Origin: Trema orientale
Taxonomy: Eukaryota; Streptophyta; Magnoliopsida; Rosales; Cannabaceae
NCBI GenBank assembly: GCA_002914845.1
Contig: JXTC01000024.1
Span: 356,923-420,922, forward strand
Direction: 5' to 3'
Length of the DNA: 64,000 nucleotides
The notes below the pieces were generated by a model. The model was not told the origin of the DNA. It ran no database searches and worked only from the letters and a program-made list of their open reading frames with translations. Positions within the stretch are counted from its first letter, which is position 1; every line of letters starts with the position of its first letter. Positions 1-12,090 of the stretch are shown one piece after another. Both the position numbers and the translations under genes were made by a program.

Positions 1-2545
1 TCTATGATTCTGAGTTTTATGTTAAAGCTGATGATGACATATATTTAAGGCCAGGTGAGAAAATGAAACTTTATGATTTTCAATGTAATCATTTTCTTTG
101 CTGCAGATGGCATTTAACTGATGCTTTCTTTCCCCTATAATGTCAGATCGCCTTTCCCTGCTCCTGGCAAAAGAGCGTTCTCACTCCCAGACTTACCTTG
201 GCTGCATGAAGAAAGGCCCAGTTTTCACTGATCCAAAGCTGAAATGGTTAGTGCTTCTTGATTGTGGATTCATATTCGTGATTTTCAGTAAATGATCCTT
301 AATGTGTTTTTCTTGTCAAAAATCTCGATGGCATACTTGCAGAATTGGAGGGGTAATTTAGAATTATGGATGAACTAAATTACTATTAATAGTTTGGAGA
401 TTCATTGGTAAATATTGTTAGTAGAGGGCAGGTTAAGGAAAATGCTACTGCAACAAGTTTGTATATAATTGTGCAAACTCAATTCAATGACTCTTTAAGA
501 TTTTTAACTGTCAAAATTTAGGAGGGCGTGCATGCAATATTGGAGAGGGTACTTTAGAATCAAGGATGAACTAAATTTTTAATAAGCCTTGAAAGGATCT
601 ATTGGTAAGCAGTATTATATGGGGTGGGCTAAGAAAAATGCTAATGCTACAAGTTTGTAATTACACACCGAAATATATAAAACAGGTGTATTACTTTGAA
701 TTATAGTCCTTTAGCACCATCAGTAAGTATCAAGTCACAAGGTTTTATTAATTACCAGGAATTGTTATATCTCTGTCTTATCACAAATTCACCATTGTTC
801 ACGGTGATAAATATCTGCAGGTATGAGCCACTATCCCATTTGCTTGGGAAGGAGTACTTTCTTCATGCTTATGGTCCAATATATGCTCTTTCCGCTGATG
901 TTGTTGCAAGCTTGGTTGCTCTTAGAAACAACAGGCAAGTTTGTTTTCTCAGCGACCTTCTTTTCCGTGATGGGACCTCCTCCCTACTTGTTCTCTGTTG
1001 TTCCACTTTAGCATCCTAATTTTAAGTTTTTATCTACTGGAATTTACTCATTTGTTTGATATATATCCTATATATAGTAAATTTACATGGATACTTGACC
1101 TTGTATGCTTGTGTCTTGGTATTTTGAAGTGCCCTTGTATTTAACTACTCATAATTTGTTGACTCTTGAAAGGTATAACTTCTGCTTTACTTTCCTCCTT
1201 GCCTTCTCTTGGTTCATGTAAGTCTTTCTGGTTGACATAAATGTGTAATACTTTCCGAACATGTCCTCCATTTTTCATTCCTAACAAATGAAAAGCCAAA
1301 TTAGCTTATATATTTTTGGATCAGGGTACCACCCATTATTTAGATTGACCAAGTGGGGAGGATATGTTTTTCATGATTTTTATTACCCACAATTGACATG
1401 CATTACTTTCCAATGAATTATTTCTAACCACCCTTAGTGGCTGTCTTGACCTTGGCTTAAAGATGAAAAATGTCAGGCTAATGTGGGTTTTGGGTCCTTG
1501 GTCTGTGTTGTCCCCTTGGTTGATATAGGATGATTGTCATATGCTGTAGATACTTTACATTTATAATTGTACTTGAGGACATCTCACTGTGGTGATTGGG
1601 TCATTGTTTTAATTGTTATCTTGTGGCTTACAAATATTTGAAGAGCCAAAGTTTCTAGTTTCTTTAAGATGATTTTTAACTCATGTTTGGGTGTTAATAC
1701 TGTTTCCTTTGCCTATAAAACCTATCTTATTGAAGAAAGGGTTTACAGGTCCAAGAAATTACTTTTATCCTGGTGCAATGCAAATGCCTCTTGGTTGCCT
1801 CCAAAACAATGAATTCTAGTGAAGATGATAATGAGGATGCCTATACTAACTTGTACTTGTTTTGGGGCTAATTCGTACCTGATATAGTTTGTTCCTTCTT
1901 TGAAATGCAGCTTTCGCATGTTTAGCAATGAAGATGTCACAATTGGTGCATGGATGCTTGCTATGAATGTCAACCATGAGAACAACCAAGCTTTGTGTTC
2001 ACCAGAGTGTACATCCACTTCTATTGCTGTGTGGGATATTCCCAAGTGTTCAGGTTGGTCTTTCTTCTCACTGTGACGATGATAAAATAGGAGGAAATAG
2101 TTAGTGAAATTCTACAAATTATCTGATATCCTACTTTTTGGAGAATCTGGGAACATCACGATTGGCTTTTTTCATGGAGATGAAGTGTTCTATCCCTCCA
2201 CTCATATTCTAACCTTTAGACTAAACACAGATAACTATTAGGATTTGTTATGAAAACAAGACAAAACTGCTTTGAAAACTGGGAGAGTAATTGCAGTTAG
2301 TTTGGTTAGATTAACCATGTTTAATTTATTATGATCCTAAGCATATAAAAGTATGCGTAAACTGAAAATAAAATTTCATGCTATTTGTTAAACTTAATAT
2401 CCTATCTTAAAGTGAACCAGATGGAAAAGGAGGTGAGCTAATAACTCCTGTTCTTGTAGGGCTCTGTAATCCGGAAACAAAGTTATTGGAACTCCATGAG
2501 AAGGACAGCTGCTCAAAGAGTCCTACCATGGAGCCTGATGATTAG
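1..2545 (+). CDS. B3GALT14: Beta-1,3-galactosyltransferase (GT31), B3GALT13/14-like, 3' part
   Basis: Five exons can be joined: 1-54 (enters from outside the window), 147-246, 821-934, 1911-2053 and 2460-2545 (stop TAG 2543-2545). They encode about 164 C-terminal residues of a protein that is about 340 long in the family, so roughly the second half. Visible motifs are the metal-binding DDD in [10 protein letters not shown] near the left edge, [21 protein letters not shown], the [12 protein letters not shown] block, and a Cys-rich end (CNPE, then SCSKSP before the stop). These match the plant enzymes annotated as probable beta-1,3-galactosyltransferases 12-14. By family knowledge these are Golgi type II membrane proteins that transfer galactose from UDP-galactose to glycans such as arabinogalactan proteins; the substrate is not shown here. 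The N-terminal membrane anchor lies outside the window. The third visible intron (935-1910) starts with GC instead of GT. The symbol is by similarity and by its neighbour TTL; B3GALT13 is equally possible. Confidence 0.9.
314..665. repeat. Imperfect tandem duplication inside a GT31 intron
   Basis: Two diverged copies lie head to tail, about 195 bp apart, at roughly 314-478 and 509-665. Shared blocks include ggatgaactaaatt, a 'tagaat' block before it, 'attggtaa' and 'acaagtttgta' at the end of each copy. Both lie within the intron 247-820 and do not touch the splice sites. Confidence 0.6.
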
Positions 2546-4378
2546 CATTATAACCTAACACGTCATCTTGCCTATCCTGATATTACCAGATGATGTTTGA
2601 GTTCTCTTTTCAATTTTGACCCTACACCTCTTGTAATTTTATCTTTTCTTTTATGTAAGCTAAAGAAACAGAACTGCACTATCTGTTACAATTTGGTATT
2701 TGGAAGAGGGACTGTCAGGTGGAGGTTTCAGTCAATAGAGGATTTAGGAGTGATAGTTATTAGGGATGTAATATTTCGTGTCAAATTTCATTTTTTAAAA
2801 AAAATTAAATTGAATATGATTCTTTTAAATCTGTGATTGCTTGACGCAGAGAGTTGATTGTTTGGCTTTGTTATGACTAAAAGGCGAACAAAGCCAAACA
2901 AAACTAACGTAAATATCTCTCCTATGTTCTAGCTAAATTGGATGTTTTTCGTTGTGTTCTCAGTAATAAGAAATTATCTTGCCTGTTTGTCAAAGACATT
3001 TATAAGGCCACTAACAGTTTTTGGTCAAATGAGAATAATAATCTGATGAAAGAAGAACGTCGTTTTGAATCTAAATGCGCGATCACTAGACATAATAATT
3101 GGAATAAATTGGAGAAAAAATCAAACAAAAATAATTGGATTACTTGTTTTTCCATTGGAGAGTGGATGTAAGCATTCCCACGTAACCGTTTAGTTGATTC
3201 AAATGACATTGTTATGGCATATTTTAGTTATTTGGCTCAGGACCATTGTTTAAATCCGCTAAATCCATGTCTTGAAGTATCGTCCGGTCAATTTGGTGAA
3301 TGCTACAATTATTGGTGCATATTATGTACCCAAGCCAACATCGATACTTGAAGCTTCTGAGTTCTGACACACGTTGCTCACATTTCAGGGAAAGTCAAAG
3401 AGCGTAGGAAGAAATCTAGAGGTAGAAACCGACCGTTGACTTTCCCTACCTCTTGTTTTTGAGATAGAGCACTAGGGCTCTTTTTTCTTTTCTTTTTTTT
3501 TTTTTTTTTTGCTTTTTGTTTAGATTTTATGTCACAAATGATCCTTGAACTATCCAACTTGTGATAATTTAGTCCTCAAAATTTTCATTGTGATACTTAA
3601 GCCCCCCTAGACTTTTCAATTTATAACAATTGGTCTTTGAACTGTCCAAATTACAACTTATTATCAAATTTTAAACTAAAAACACATATGAGGAGCATGT
3701 TCTGAAAGAGCATTTAAAGGGAAATAGACTGAATAAAAGAATTTCAAAAGAATGAAAGATGTATTGAATGAGTTGGACATTTAGCTATAAACTTTTAAGT
3801 TTGGTCATATACTAAGTTTTCGGCCAAAAAATGTCAAATAACTAATCAGGTTAATGCACGTAAAGTATCTCAATATATGAATTCAAAGCCATAATTAACA
3901 TTTATTCACATCTTTCTTTCTTTTTCTTTTAGGGAAAAGTCGGTGATTTAAGATGCTATTCCGTCCATTGTGATCCTATTTACCTATATTATTATTAGGG
4001 TCAATTCCAAATATATCTCTATAGTTTTCAACATTTAAAAATTTAACTTGCACTTTTCAAAACTGTACTTTACAAACGAAAATTCCCTCCTCAGCCAAAT
4101 TATCAATGCTTTAAAACATATTCTATTAACTCTCCTAAAATATATATATACATATATATTCTGTTAACAAACAATTTGTAAATTTAAAAAAAAAAAAAAA
4201 AGTTGCTACAGAACAACCTAAATTTCAAAACACACCACAGATTTCTAGTTACTTGAAAATAATTTCTATTTCAAGATATTGAAAGAGGATGGTTTTTTCA
4301 TCAGTTAAATTTTTTTCTTAGAATTAGATGTTATATGGGTAAAATTTGACTTTCAAGAATGCATTGTTAAACTATTAA
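2546..4378. other. 3' flank of GT31 gene and intergenic DNA
   Basis: The first 250-300 bp are probably the 3' UTR. The rest has no convincing gene. At about 3770-3850 there is a block (ggacatttagctataaac, then 'ggtcatatacta') that reappears at 54.9-55.2 kb, so it belongs to a dispersed repeat. A pure T run lies at 3491-3510 and an A run at 4185-4200. Confidence 0.5.
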
Positions 4379-6829
4379 TGTAAAAACTTTAAAATTTAAG
4401 GGGCAAAATGGTCTTTTGACCAGAATTTAAAAAAAAAAAAATCAGATATACACGTTCCTTTTCTCTCCTTCTTCCCTTCCCTTTCTCTTTCCTCTCTTTC
4501 TTCTTCTTCTTCTTCTTCTTTTGGCCTTCTTTGTACAGCTCCACCACCGGCCACCGGCGACGGCCCAAGCCCGGAATCCGGCCGGCGTACCTCCCCCACG
4601 ACCAGACGCAGCTCCGCCGCCGGTAGTTGCCCGTCGTCGCGCCGCCTAGCCATGTGGAGCAGCCCGCGAACCCAAGGTGTTCCGCGGAGGTTTTTCGCCA
4701 TTCCGGCCACTTTGGCCGCCACCCACCGCCACCAAATCGAAGCTCAACCTTCCACCTACGTGGGTCGACCCTCCACCGCCACAAATTTCCGGCCAAGAAG
4801 CTCCGGTGAGCTCCTAAATCTTTTTATGGTATTTTCGTCACGAAAAAATGGTAATTGTGCAATTATTTTGTTATGTTCATCCAATGCTCATGAAACTTTA
4901 GAAGATGAAAATATAGGTTGAAACAAGATGAAGGGTGAAAAATTTGTGGAAATTGGATGTAGGGATTGAGAGAAAAACTGATCTGAATTTTGTGCGTTTA
5001 TCTAAATATTTTCAGAAAATGGTATTTTTATAACTTTTCTAATTAGTTTCTAGTTAAGCCCAAATTTGATGCTCGGATCTCGAAACTGAGTTCTGACTTC
5101 GAATTTGGACTCAGAGAGGTCGAGACATAAATTTTGATATAAAATACCACTATGTTTCGTTGTGGAACGAAAATTGGAATTTCGTGGCATAAATTACGTT
5201 TTGCGTGCCACCGGTCCGGTGTGGACCTGGACCCGAATTTGGCAAATTATATGTCTAATCCAACGTTTTTGGGTACTCTGAATTCAGTGGTGTTCTCCGT
5301 TTCACAATTTGAGGCTTCGTTTTGAAAGTCACCCCCTCAAAGAGAGCTCACGAGATCACGAAACGACCCTCCGAGCAACCGGGTGACCAACGGGAGAATC
5401 TACGAGCGCCGATAGCTTAGTCTAGCTATCCCGGCGAGGTAGGGGTTCAATTACCAAGTTTTAAACTTATTTTGATTTAAAATGTGCATTATGACCTATT
5501 TCTTGAAAATGTCAATTTTCATGGATTTCAATGGTTTGATTGAGTATTTGATAAACTTATGAATTGTTGAGATATATTGGATTGTTCTGGGATTGGTTTG
5601 TATAGTTTTTATGCAGGTTTAAAATTTTGTTTTTGGGAAAATACAGCCGTTATGCTGCCCAATTCTCTGTAAATTCCAGAATAATACCAAATGAGTTTTA
5701 AAGCATGATTTCTTGATATTCTTGATGCATGGTTATTACACACTTTATAATATGTTGTACCTACCATAGGATCACACACTTTATGAATTGTTGAGATATA
5801 TTGGATTGTTCTGGGATTGGTTTGTATAGTTTTTATGCAGGTTTAAAATTTTGTTTTTGGGAAAATACAGCCGTTATGCTGCCCAATTCTCTGTAAATTC
5901 CAGAATAATACCAAATGAGTTTTAAAGCATGATTTCTTGATATTCTTGATACATGGTTATTACACACTTTATAATATGTTGTACCTACCATAGGATCACA
6001 CACTTGAGTTCTATTTTAGCATCATGGTATTTAGATCGCTAACGAGTTACTGCAGCGCTAGGTGAGAGACCTAGGCCCCTGTGCAGGTTTTGCTGACACA
6101 CTTCCGGGTAGTGTCAGGATGCTGGGTACCTCTGTTCAAGAGGTATTACAGGACCGTGATGAGAGGATAGGAGCTCATAGATATACTTATACTTGGTTGA
6201 TTTATGATATGTACAACATGATTATGAACATAGTGATTTTGGTTTTGATTTTGAATGTGAATATGTGATTACTCTTGATCATTTGCAAACTTGTTTTATA
6301 ATTAGATTTTGGAAAGGTACTAACCATGCAGGTTTCAGAAGTTGCATTCATACTAAAGAGGTAATTGAATTCCTACTGAGCATGTAAATGCTCATCCCCT
6401 TATCTTTCTCCTCTTAGGTGGTGTACAGTGTGACTTGGGCAACCCCGGAGTGGAGTGACTAGGACTGGAAGATTGTTCTAGTTTAATAGTTGGTAACTAC
6501 TTAATAACTCATTTTGGAATTGTAATAACATTTAAGGCGCATATTTTGGATTTAGTCTGTATTATCTATTATGCCTATTTGTGATGACAATGGTGATGCA
6601 TATTTATGTTTTATTACTATCATTAACAGTCTATGTCCATTGGTGATCACAAACTGTGGGAATTTACAATGTGAACTATTTTTATAAATTTTTTTTACAG
6701 AAGCTGTCATTTTTTGACTAGCTGTTGTTTTTCTGAAAAATTGAAGTTTCTAAAATTTTCTCAAATAAATTATGAATTTTCACTTGTGAAATTCCTCTTC
6801 TGCCGCTGGCCGGGATTTGGGTCATGACA
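4379..6829 (+). mobile_element. Solo LTR A (2451 bp), probably Ty3/Gypsy-type
   Basis: The element starts TGTAAAAACT and ends GGGTCATGACA, which is the TG...CA form of an LTR. It is flanked on both sides by the 5-bp target duplication ATTAA (4374-4378 and 6830-6834). No second LTR, primer-binding site or gag-pol lies beside it, so it is a solo LTR left by recombination between the two ends of a full element. Inside are a TC-rich leader-like tract (about 4455-4520), a GC-rich block (4545-4810) and a 224-bp tandem duplication (5557-6004). It shares ends and internal blocks with the inverted copy at 7827-10580. Assignment to Ty3/Gypsy rests on the length and the TGTCA(T/C)GACC terminus and is an inference. 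ORFs in the GC-rich part are not conserved between the two copies and are not called. Confidence 0.88.
5557..6004 (+). repeat. 224-bp tandem duplication inside solo LTR A
   Basis: Unit 1 (5557-5780) and unit 2 (5781-6004) are nearly identical; the one difference I noted is GATGCATGG versus GATACATGG. The inverted LTR at 7827-10580 does not appear to have the duplication. It therefore arose after the copies split and is recent. Confidence 0.85.
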
Positions 6830-6834
6830 ATTAA

Positions 6835-7166
6835 AAAAGAAAAAATTATAGGGAATATATTTGTGATTACTTCTTGTTATAGTTGTTTTCTCTTTTCAAT
6901 TTTGACCATTTTCACTTGTAACATTTTCCTTTTCAATTCGATGCTTTGGTTTTAGTCAATCTTGATACAAGAATTATGGTAGAATGAGTGAAGAAACTAA
7001 GTGGAAACCAATTTTTGTTTACATATGCTATCTTTTTCTTGTTTAAACCTTTTTTTTCTTTAATAATGATAATAATGAGTCCATACATAGTTATGCCAAT
7101 TAGTGCCTGCCCATATGTGTACGGTTTTTGAGCTATAGCTTATTGGGAATGTGCCATTTTCTTTTC
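6835..7166. other. Intergenic, nothing recognised
   Basis: AT-rich spacer between solo LTR A and the Tourist-like MITE. No gene, RNA or repeat boundary can be supported. Confidence 0.4.
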
Positions 7167-7169
7167 TTA

Positions 7170-7529
7170 GGGGCCGTTTGGTTCGCCCATTCCATTCCAT
7201 TGGAATGGAAAATCCATTTGAATGGGTGTTTGTTTCAACAACTCTAAATTTTCCATTCAAATAGTCTTTTGGAATGAGTGTTTGTTTCAACAATTTAGTT
7301 TTTCCATTCAAATGGTTCATCAGTCACATCAACTATTTGAATGGATTTTTGTGTCTTGGATGAGAATGGAGGGGAAGAGGTGTTTTTGAATGGTCCATTC
7401 CAATACTCTCATTCTAATTATAATACATTCCACTATTTTTTCCATTCAAATGTCTTCCATTCCAATTATAACCCATTCCACACTTTCCATTCAAATACAC
7501 ACATTCAAATAGGCGAAACAAACGGGGCC
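7170..7529. mobile_element. Tourist-like MITE (PIF/Harbinger type), 360 bp
   Basis: The ends are imperfect inverted repeats: GGGGCCGTTTGGTTCGCC on the left, and the complement of the right end reads GGCCCCGTTTGTTTCGCC. The trinucleotide TTA flanks both sides (7167-7169 and 7530-7532), the usual target duplication of Harbinger transposons. The inside is built from repeats of 'cattcaaat' and 'ccattcca' on both strands and has no coding capacity. Confidence 0.8.
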
Positions 7530-7532
7530 TTA

Positions 7533-7826
7533 GTTTCTTTCCTTTTTTCTTCTTTTATAAATAAATAAAATGACTAAGATAAAGCCAAAATACAAACCCC
7601 ACAATCTATCTTTCTTTGAGCAGATCTCTACCAACACAACAAGAGCAAAAGAAACAAAATTTACAAACAAAATAATTTCTTAAACTAGTGACAAATGCAA
7701 CTGCCAAAATCCAAGAAGGTATTTGGTATCTCTCCATCAAAATAAAAATCCCATGTGAAATGTGATCTCTCCACACACACACAGAAATATATACGTATAT
7801 ATAAGTATAGATATATATATATATAG
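7533..7826. other. Intergenic, short AT and CA repeats
   Basis: Spacer between the MITE and solo LTR B. It ends in CA and TATA microsatellite-like sequence (about 7770-7826), into which solo LTR B inserted. Confidence 0.4.
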
Positions 7827-10580
7827 TGTCACGACCAGAAATCTAAAACTGTGACTTTTAGTAATTTTAAGTGAAAATATAATAAAGTATTAATTTTACT
7901 AAATTCAGGAGAAATCGCGCATAAGATAACTTTGTTTTGATCCTCAAATCATTATGAATTCTATAATACTCAAAACTCTCAATAGTTTTTAATTACTTAA
8001 GAAAAATACCCAATAAGGTTCAAGAAAATTTGTAACTATCTTATTTGAATACTTGTTGAAACCATCAATTTTGGTAAATTGAGTTTAACTAGAAGCTTTA
8101 GTTTAATGTCCAAAATAATTTACATTAAATTACTTGTAGTTTCAAGTTCTGAAATTAATAAGAAAACTATTCTCATACATCTACTTAGTAAATTTATTGA
8201 TCTTGACTAAATTATTTGACAAGGAAAAAGAAATTAATAGAGAATAGATACTCATTAGGAAAGAGAAGTGGGAAAGTAAGTTCAAGCTATGCAGCTTGTT
8301 CGACCGCGGAGATTACTACCTCAAACAGACGAATATCTGAAAGTGAGAAAAGTATGAGGGGTAAGCATTCACATGCTCAGTAGAAAATTAATTACCTTTT
8401 TTGAATGGATGCAATTTTACCAGACCTGCATGGTTAGTTCATTTTCCAAAGTCCAATTATAAATCAAGTTTATAAATTAGTTGATATCCAGGATATTCAC
8501 ATATTCAAAACTAAAAATAAAACCACATCATTGTACATATCATAAATCATCTCATTCCATGAGCTCACATCCTCTCATCACGAACCAGAATAACTCATAC
8601 TATGTGTACTAAGTACTCTCTGCCTGATACCTATTCCAAAAAACTAGAGGGGCACCCATGTGTCTATGCCTACCGAACTCAAGGGGCAATTGAATACTTA
8701 TGCCTACCGAGTGAGAGTAATCAGAAGACCCTGCACGGGTTTACGGGCTCTCACTGAGGGCGGAGATACCAGCCGCCTACTAAACACCGTGATGCCTAAG
8801 ATATATCTTATGTATGATCCTATGATATGTACAGTATTTAAAAATTCACAATAACAATGCATTAAGGAATTAATCAAATCATGCATTAAAATCTCACTTG
8901 GCATTATTCTGGGATTTACTGTAACATGGGCAGCACACCACTATATTACCCCATAATCACAATTTAAAAAAAATATGTATAAAAGTCTATACAGTTCAAT
9001 CCCAGTATAATCCAATATGTTTTCACAATTTAGTAAACTATCGCGTAAATCACAATTTTCATAAATTAATTATAATGCAATCATAAATCAAACAAGTATA
9101 AACCAGGTAATTGAACCTCTACCTCAATATGGTAGCTATACCAAACTAACGACGCTCGAAGAAAACTCCAGTTGGTCACTTAGGTGCATGAACCATTATT
9201 TCGGGATCTCGATAAGTTCACTTGAAGAAGTGACTTTTTCAATGGAGCCTCGGATTGAGAAACGGAGTCACCACTGAATTCAGAGCACCCAAAAATATTA
9301 GGTTAGACATATAATTTATCAAAAGTGGGTCCTGAGGTGGGACCCACCACGTGGTACGCAAAATGACACTATTTACGAGCCTCAGAATTTGTGCCATTTC
9401 GAAATATAGCGATATTATATATCAAAATTCGTTTCTCGACCTCACTAAATCCAAATTTGAAATCAGAATTCAATTTTGAGATCCCAAGCCTTAAACGGAC
9501 TTTAAATTCGAGAATGACAAAAATATTTCTTTTTAGAATTAATTTGAAAAATATCCACTTTTTTAAAGTATTTAGAAAAATATCATCTTTTCTGTTTATT
9601 TACAAAAATATCACTTTCATGAAATATTTCAGAAAATATCATTATCACAAAATTATTTAGGAAAATAGCACTTTCGAAAATATTTGAAAAGGCAACTTCA
9701 CTGATTATTTGTCATTTTTGCAATAATATTTCGGAAAGTAATAGTTTTATAATCTCAATCCAAAGCCCAAATTGAATAATAACAGACTTTCCAACACTAT
9801 ATAGTTTTGCAAAAATATCTTTTTTCGTTCTGAATTAGAAAAATACAATATTTTTCAATTCAAAAATTAACATACTTCCGTATATCATTTTAACTTCTAC
9901 CAATCGAAATTTTTCATAATTTCTAACTCTCGTTTACCTCATATAATTACCTCAGACAAAATAATTACCTAACAAAATATTTATAAAAATACAACTTTTT
10001 TTTACAAACGTTAGTAAAACGGCCCAAACACTGGAAATCTTACCAGCAGTGAGTTAATAGCTAAAAGTAATCGAGAAATGACGGTAACGACGAGACGAAT
10101 CCAACGGTGCCAGAAGTGAGTCAAACGTAGGTCTGACGAAGCTCCGGTTGCCAAAAAAGTCCACGATGGCCGGAGTTTTTGTGGCCTTCGATCTCCGGCT
10201 GCCAACAGTGGTTCTCGGCGATGGCAGGCAGTGTTGGTTCATCGATGGTTGGAGATGAATGCAAGCTGGCACATCTGGCTGGTGGAGGCAGTGTGCGGCG
10301 GCGGTGGAGCTCGACAATTCTGGCATTTTTCTCTCTCTCAGGGGCTTTGATGGAGAAGAAGAGAAGAAATGAGGGCCTTTTATACAATTTTGGGTTACAA
10401 TTTTGGCTTTGATGGAAAAGAAAAGAAGAAATGAGGGCCTTTTATACAATTTTGGGTTACTGTAGCACCCAATAAATAATTTCAGATATTTTGATTAAAC
10501 TAATTCAAAAATTCTTAATTATAAATTTGTCATTAGTAGTATAATACTCATTTTACCCCTATTAAATACCAAATTTTACA
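7827..10580 (-). mobile_element. Solo LTR B (2754 bp), same family as LTR A, inverted
   Basis: On the + strand it starts TGTCACGACC and ends AAATTTTACA, and is flanked by the 5-bp duplication TATAG (7822-7826 and 10581-10585). Read on the minus strand it begins TGTAAAATTTGG and ends GGTCGTGACA, matching the termini of LTR A. The blocks at 9120-9480 are the complement of 5050-5450 in LTR A. On the minus strand there is a TATAAAAGG core promoter in a 62-bp tandem duplication near the start (10371-10460), followed by a GC-rich leader (about 10130-10330). No internal retrotransposon domain or partner LTR is present. The inner sequence is clearly more diverged than the termini, so A and B inserted independently. 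Confidence 0.87.
10371..10460 (-). promoter_or_regulatory. Duplicated TATA-box region of solo LTR B
   Basis: The complement of 'ccttttata' gives TATAAAAGG at about 10375-10383 and again at about 10437-10445, within a tandemly repeated segment of period 62. The position near the 5' end of the LTR, upstream of the GC-rich leader, fits the U3 promoter of the retrotransposon. Activity is not shown. Confidence 0.55.
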
Positions 10581-10585
10581 TATAG

Positions 10586-11730
10586 TGTATGTATATGTGT
10601 ATAAGCGTATATATTTATGCTTCAATAGATTTCATTTTATGGGAACCCATGTTCTGTCAATTCATGGGTGCTTCCCATCAACAATGCTATTTAGAAAATG
10701 CAGTGCATGTGGGTAGACATATATGTCTGCGAGTGTTGTGATATATTAGCCTTTGGATTAATGACAATGCATGTGGTTGACATGCTTCAAACTATTAAAT
10801 TGTTGTACTGGAATCCACCTATATATCTCATAGCCCTACCTTAAAAAGATAAAGTTTTTATTTGTATCTGATAAAAAGAAAAAAAAATTCTAGAATTGGA
10901 TCAACAACTAGATATGAAATAACTAATTTTGTTTTGCATTTTGACATATGTCATATATGTGTGCTGCCATTATTATTGATTCATTCATATAATTTTTCTG
11001 TGAATGAGTTTGTATAATTTCAGTGATAATTAAAAATATTTTCTAAGATTTCTTGGCAAACACAATTATTACAATGCAGTAATGGGATTTACGGATTTGG
11101 AGCTCTGAAGCTTAATGATTGTATAAGCAGACAAAACAAATCTACAAGCAAATTTCAGATGGGGAAAAAATATGGCTCGTGACAAATCTAGTCAGATTAA
11201 TTTAAGTAAAGTTTTTTTTTTTTTTTTTAAAAAAAAAGGGAGGTTCGAGTGAAGTCGAAGTTACTAAATCTGAAGCAGCTTAATAATAAAATGTACTAAT
11301 TGGGTAATCATCAGTTTGATAGATATGGGCAGTATGTGGAAGGAAGAGTGATAGCCAAGGAAACTATTGGCATTATGGGCCCACCTATTGGTGATGGCCC
11401 TTTTGATTGGGCGATGAAAGTGTAATCATTCCCTCACCTATTATGGCAAAGCCCGGCTTTTGTGCCAATGGAGAAGAAATTTCTTGACGATGAGAATAAA
11501 GAAAATATTAAGCTTTGATTGGGTAATGAACAATACTTTCTTCATTAGTAAAATACTTACGGAAATGGAAGATTTATTTTTGTCAGGATTTTATATGGGC
11601 CATTGATTTAAAATACAGAGCTTAATTTTAAGTATTATTTCACATTAAGAGCAACCTTTATCAAGTGATAAATAATTATGACCAAACATGTGTCAGGGCA
11701 AGGTAGGTGTTAACACAGTGAAAATTAGGT
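10586..11730. other. Intergenic, nothing recognised
   Basis: AT-rich DNA with no supported gene. A T run joined to an A run (about 11212-11238) could form a weak hairpin. Confidence 0.4.
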
Positions 11731-11731
11731 C

Positions 11732-12090
11732 TTTTATGGTGTTTTTAGAAAAAAAAAATTTAAGAAAAATACAGTGAGTTCTATTTTTTTTTAGATATGA
11801 TACAGTTTTTATTGGAAAAATGTCATTTTTTAAAATTGGAACTAATTACTAATTTTTGAGTACTGTTAACTAATACACAGTTTTCGAGTATTGGTAATTA
11901 GTAATCAAAAGTATTTATAACTTATATATAACTAGTAACCAGTAACCAATTTTCAAAAATTAGTAACTATTTTAAAAAATTGTATTTTTCTAAAATTTTT
12001 TTAAAACTGATATTTTTCTAATAAAAAACTGTACAGCAATTATTTTAAAAAAATAAAAATTACCTCCATATTTTTATAATACCTTATGGT
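11732..12090. mobile_element. Fold-back MITE, family 1, copy 1
   Basis: About 360 bp with inverted ends: left 'agatatgatacagtttttatt', right containing 'ctaataaaaaactgtac', with repeated 'tagtaacc' and 'atttttctaa' motifs between. A second copy lies at about 62112-62455 with the same order of motifs. Exact ends and target duplication could not be fixed. Confidence 0.6.

Noticed and set aside
935-940. GT donor at 939-940 as the real end of the GT31 exon
   Set aside because: It would add four bases and bring a TAG into frame shortly after the acceptor at 1911, while the GC donor keeps the conserved NNSFRM sequence.
4389-4921. Overlapping ORFs in the GC-rich block of solo LTR A
   Set aside because: They lie inside an LTR, are open on both strands because of composition, and are not kept in the second LTR.
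10011-10449. ORFs in the leader of solo LTR B
   Set aside because: Same reason as for LTR A. They follow the GC-rich leader and have no domain.
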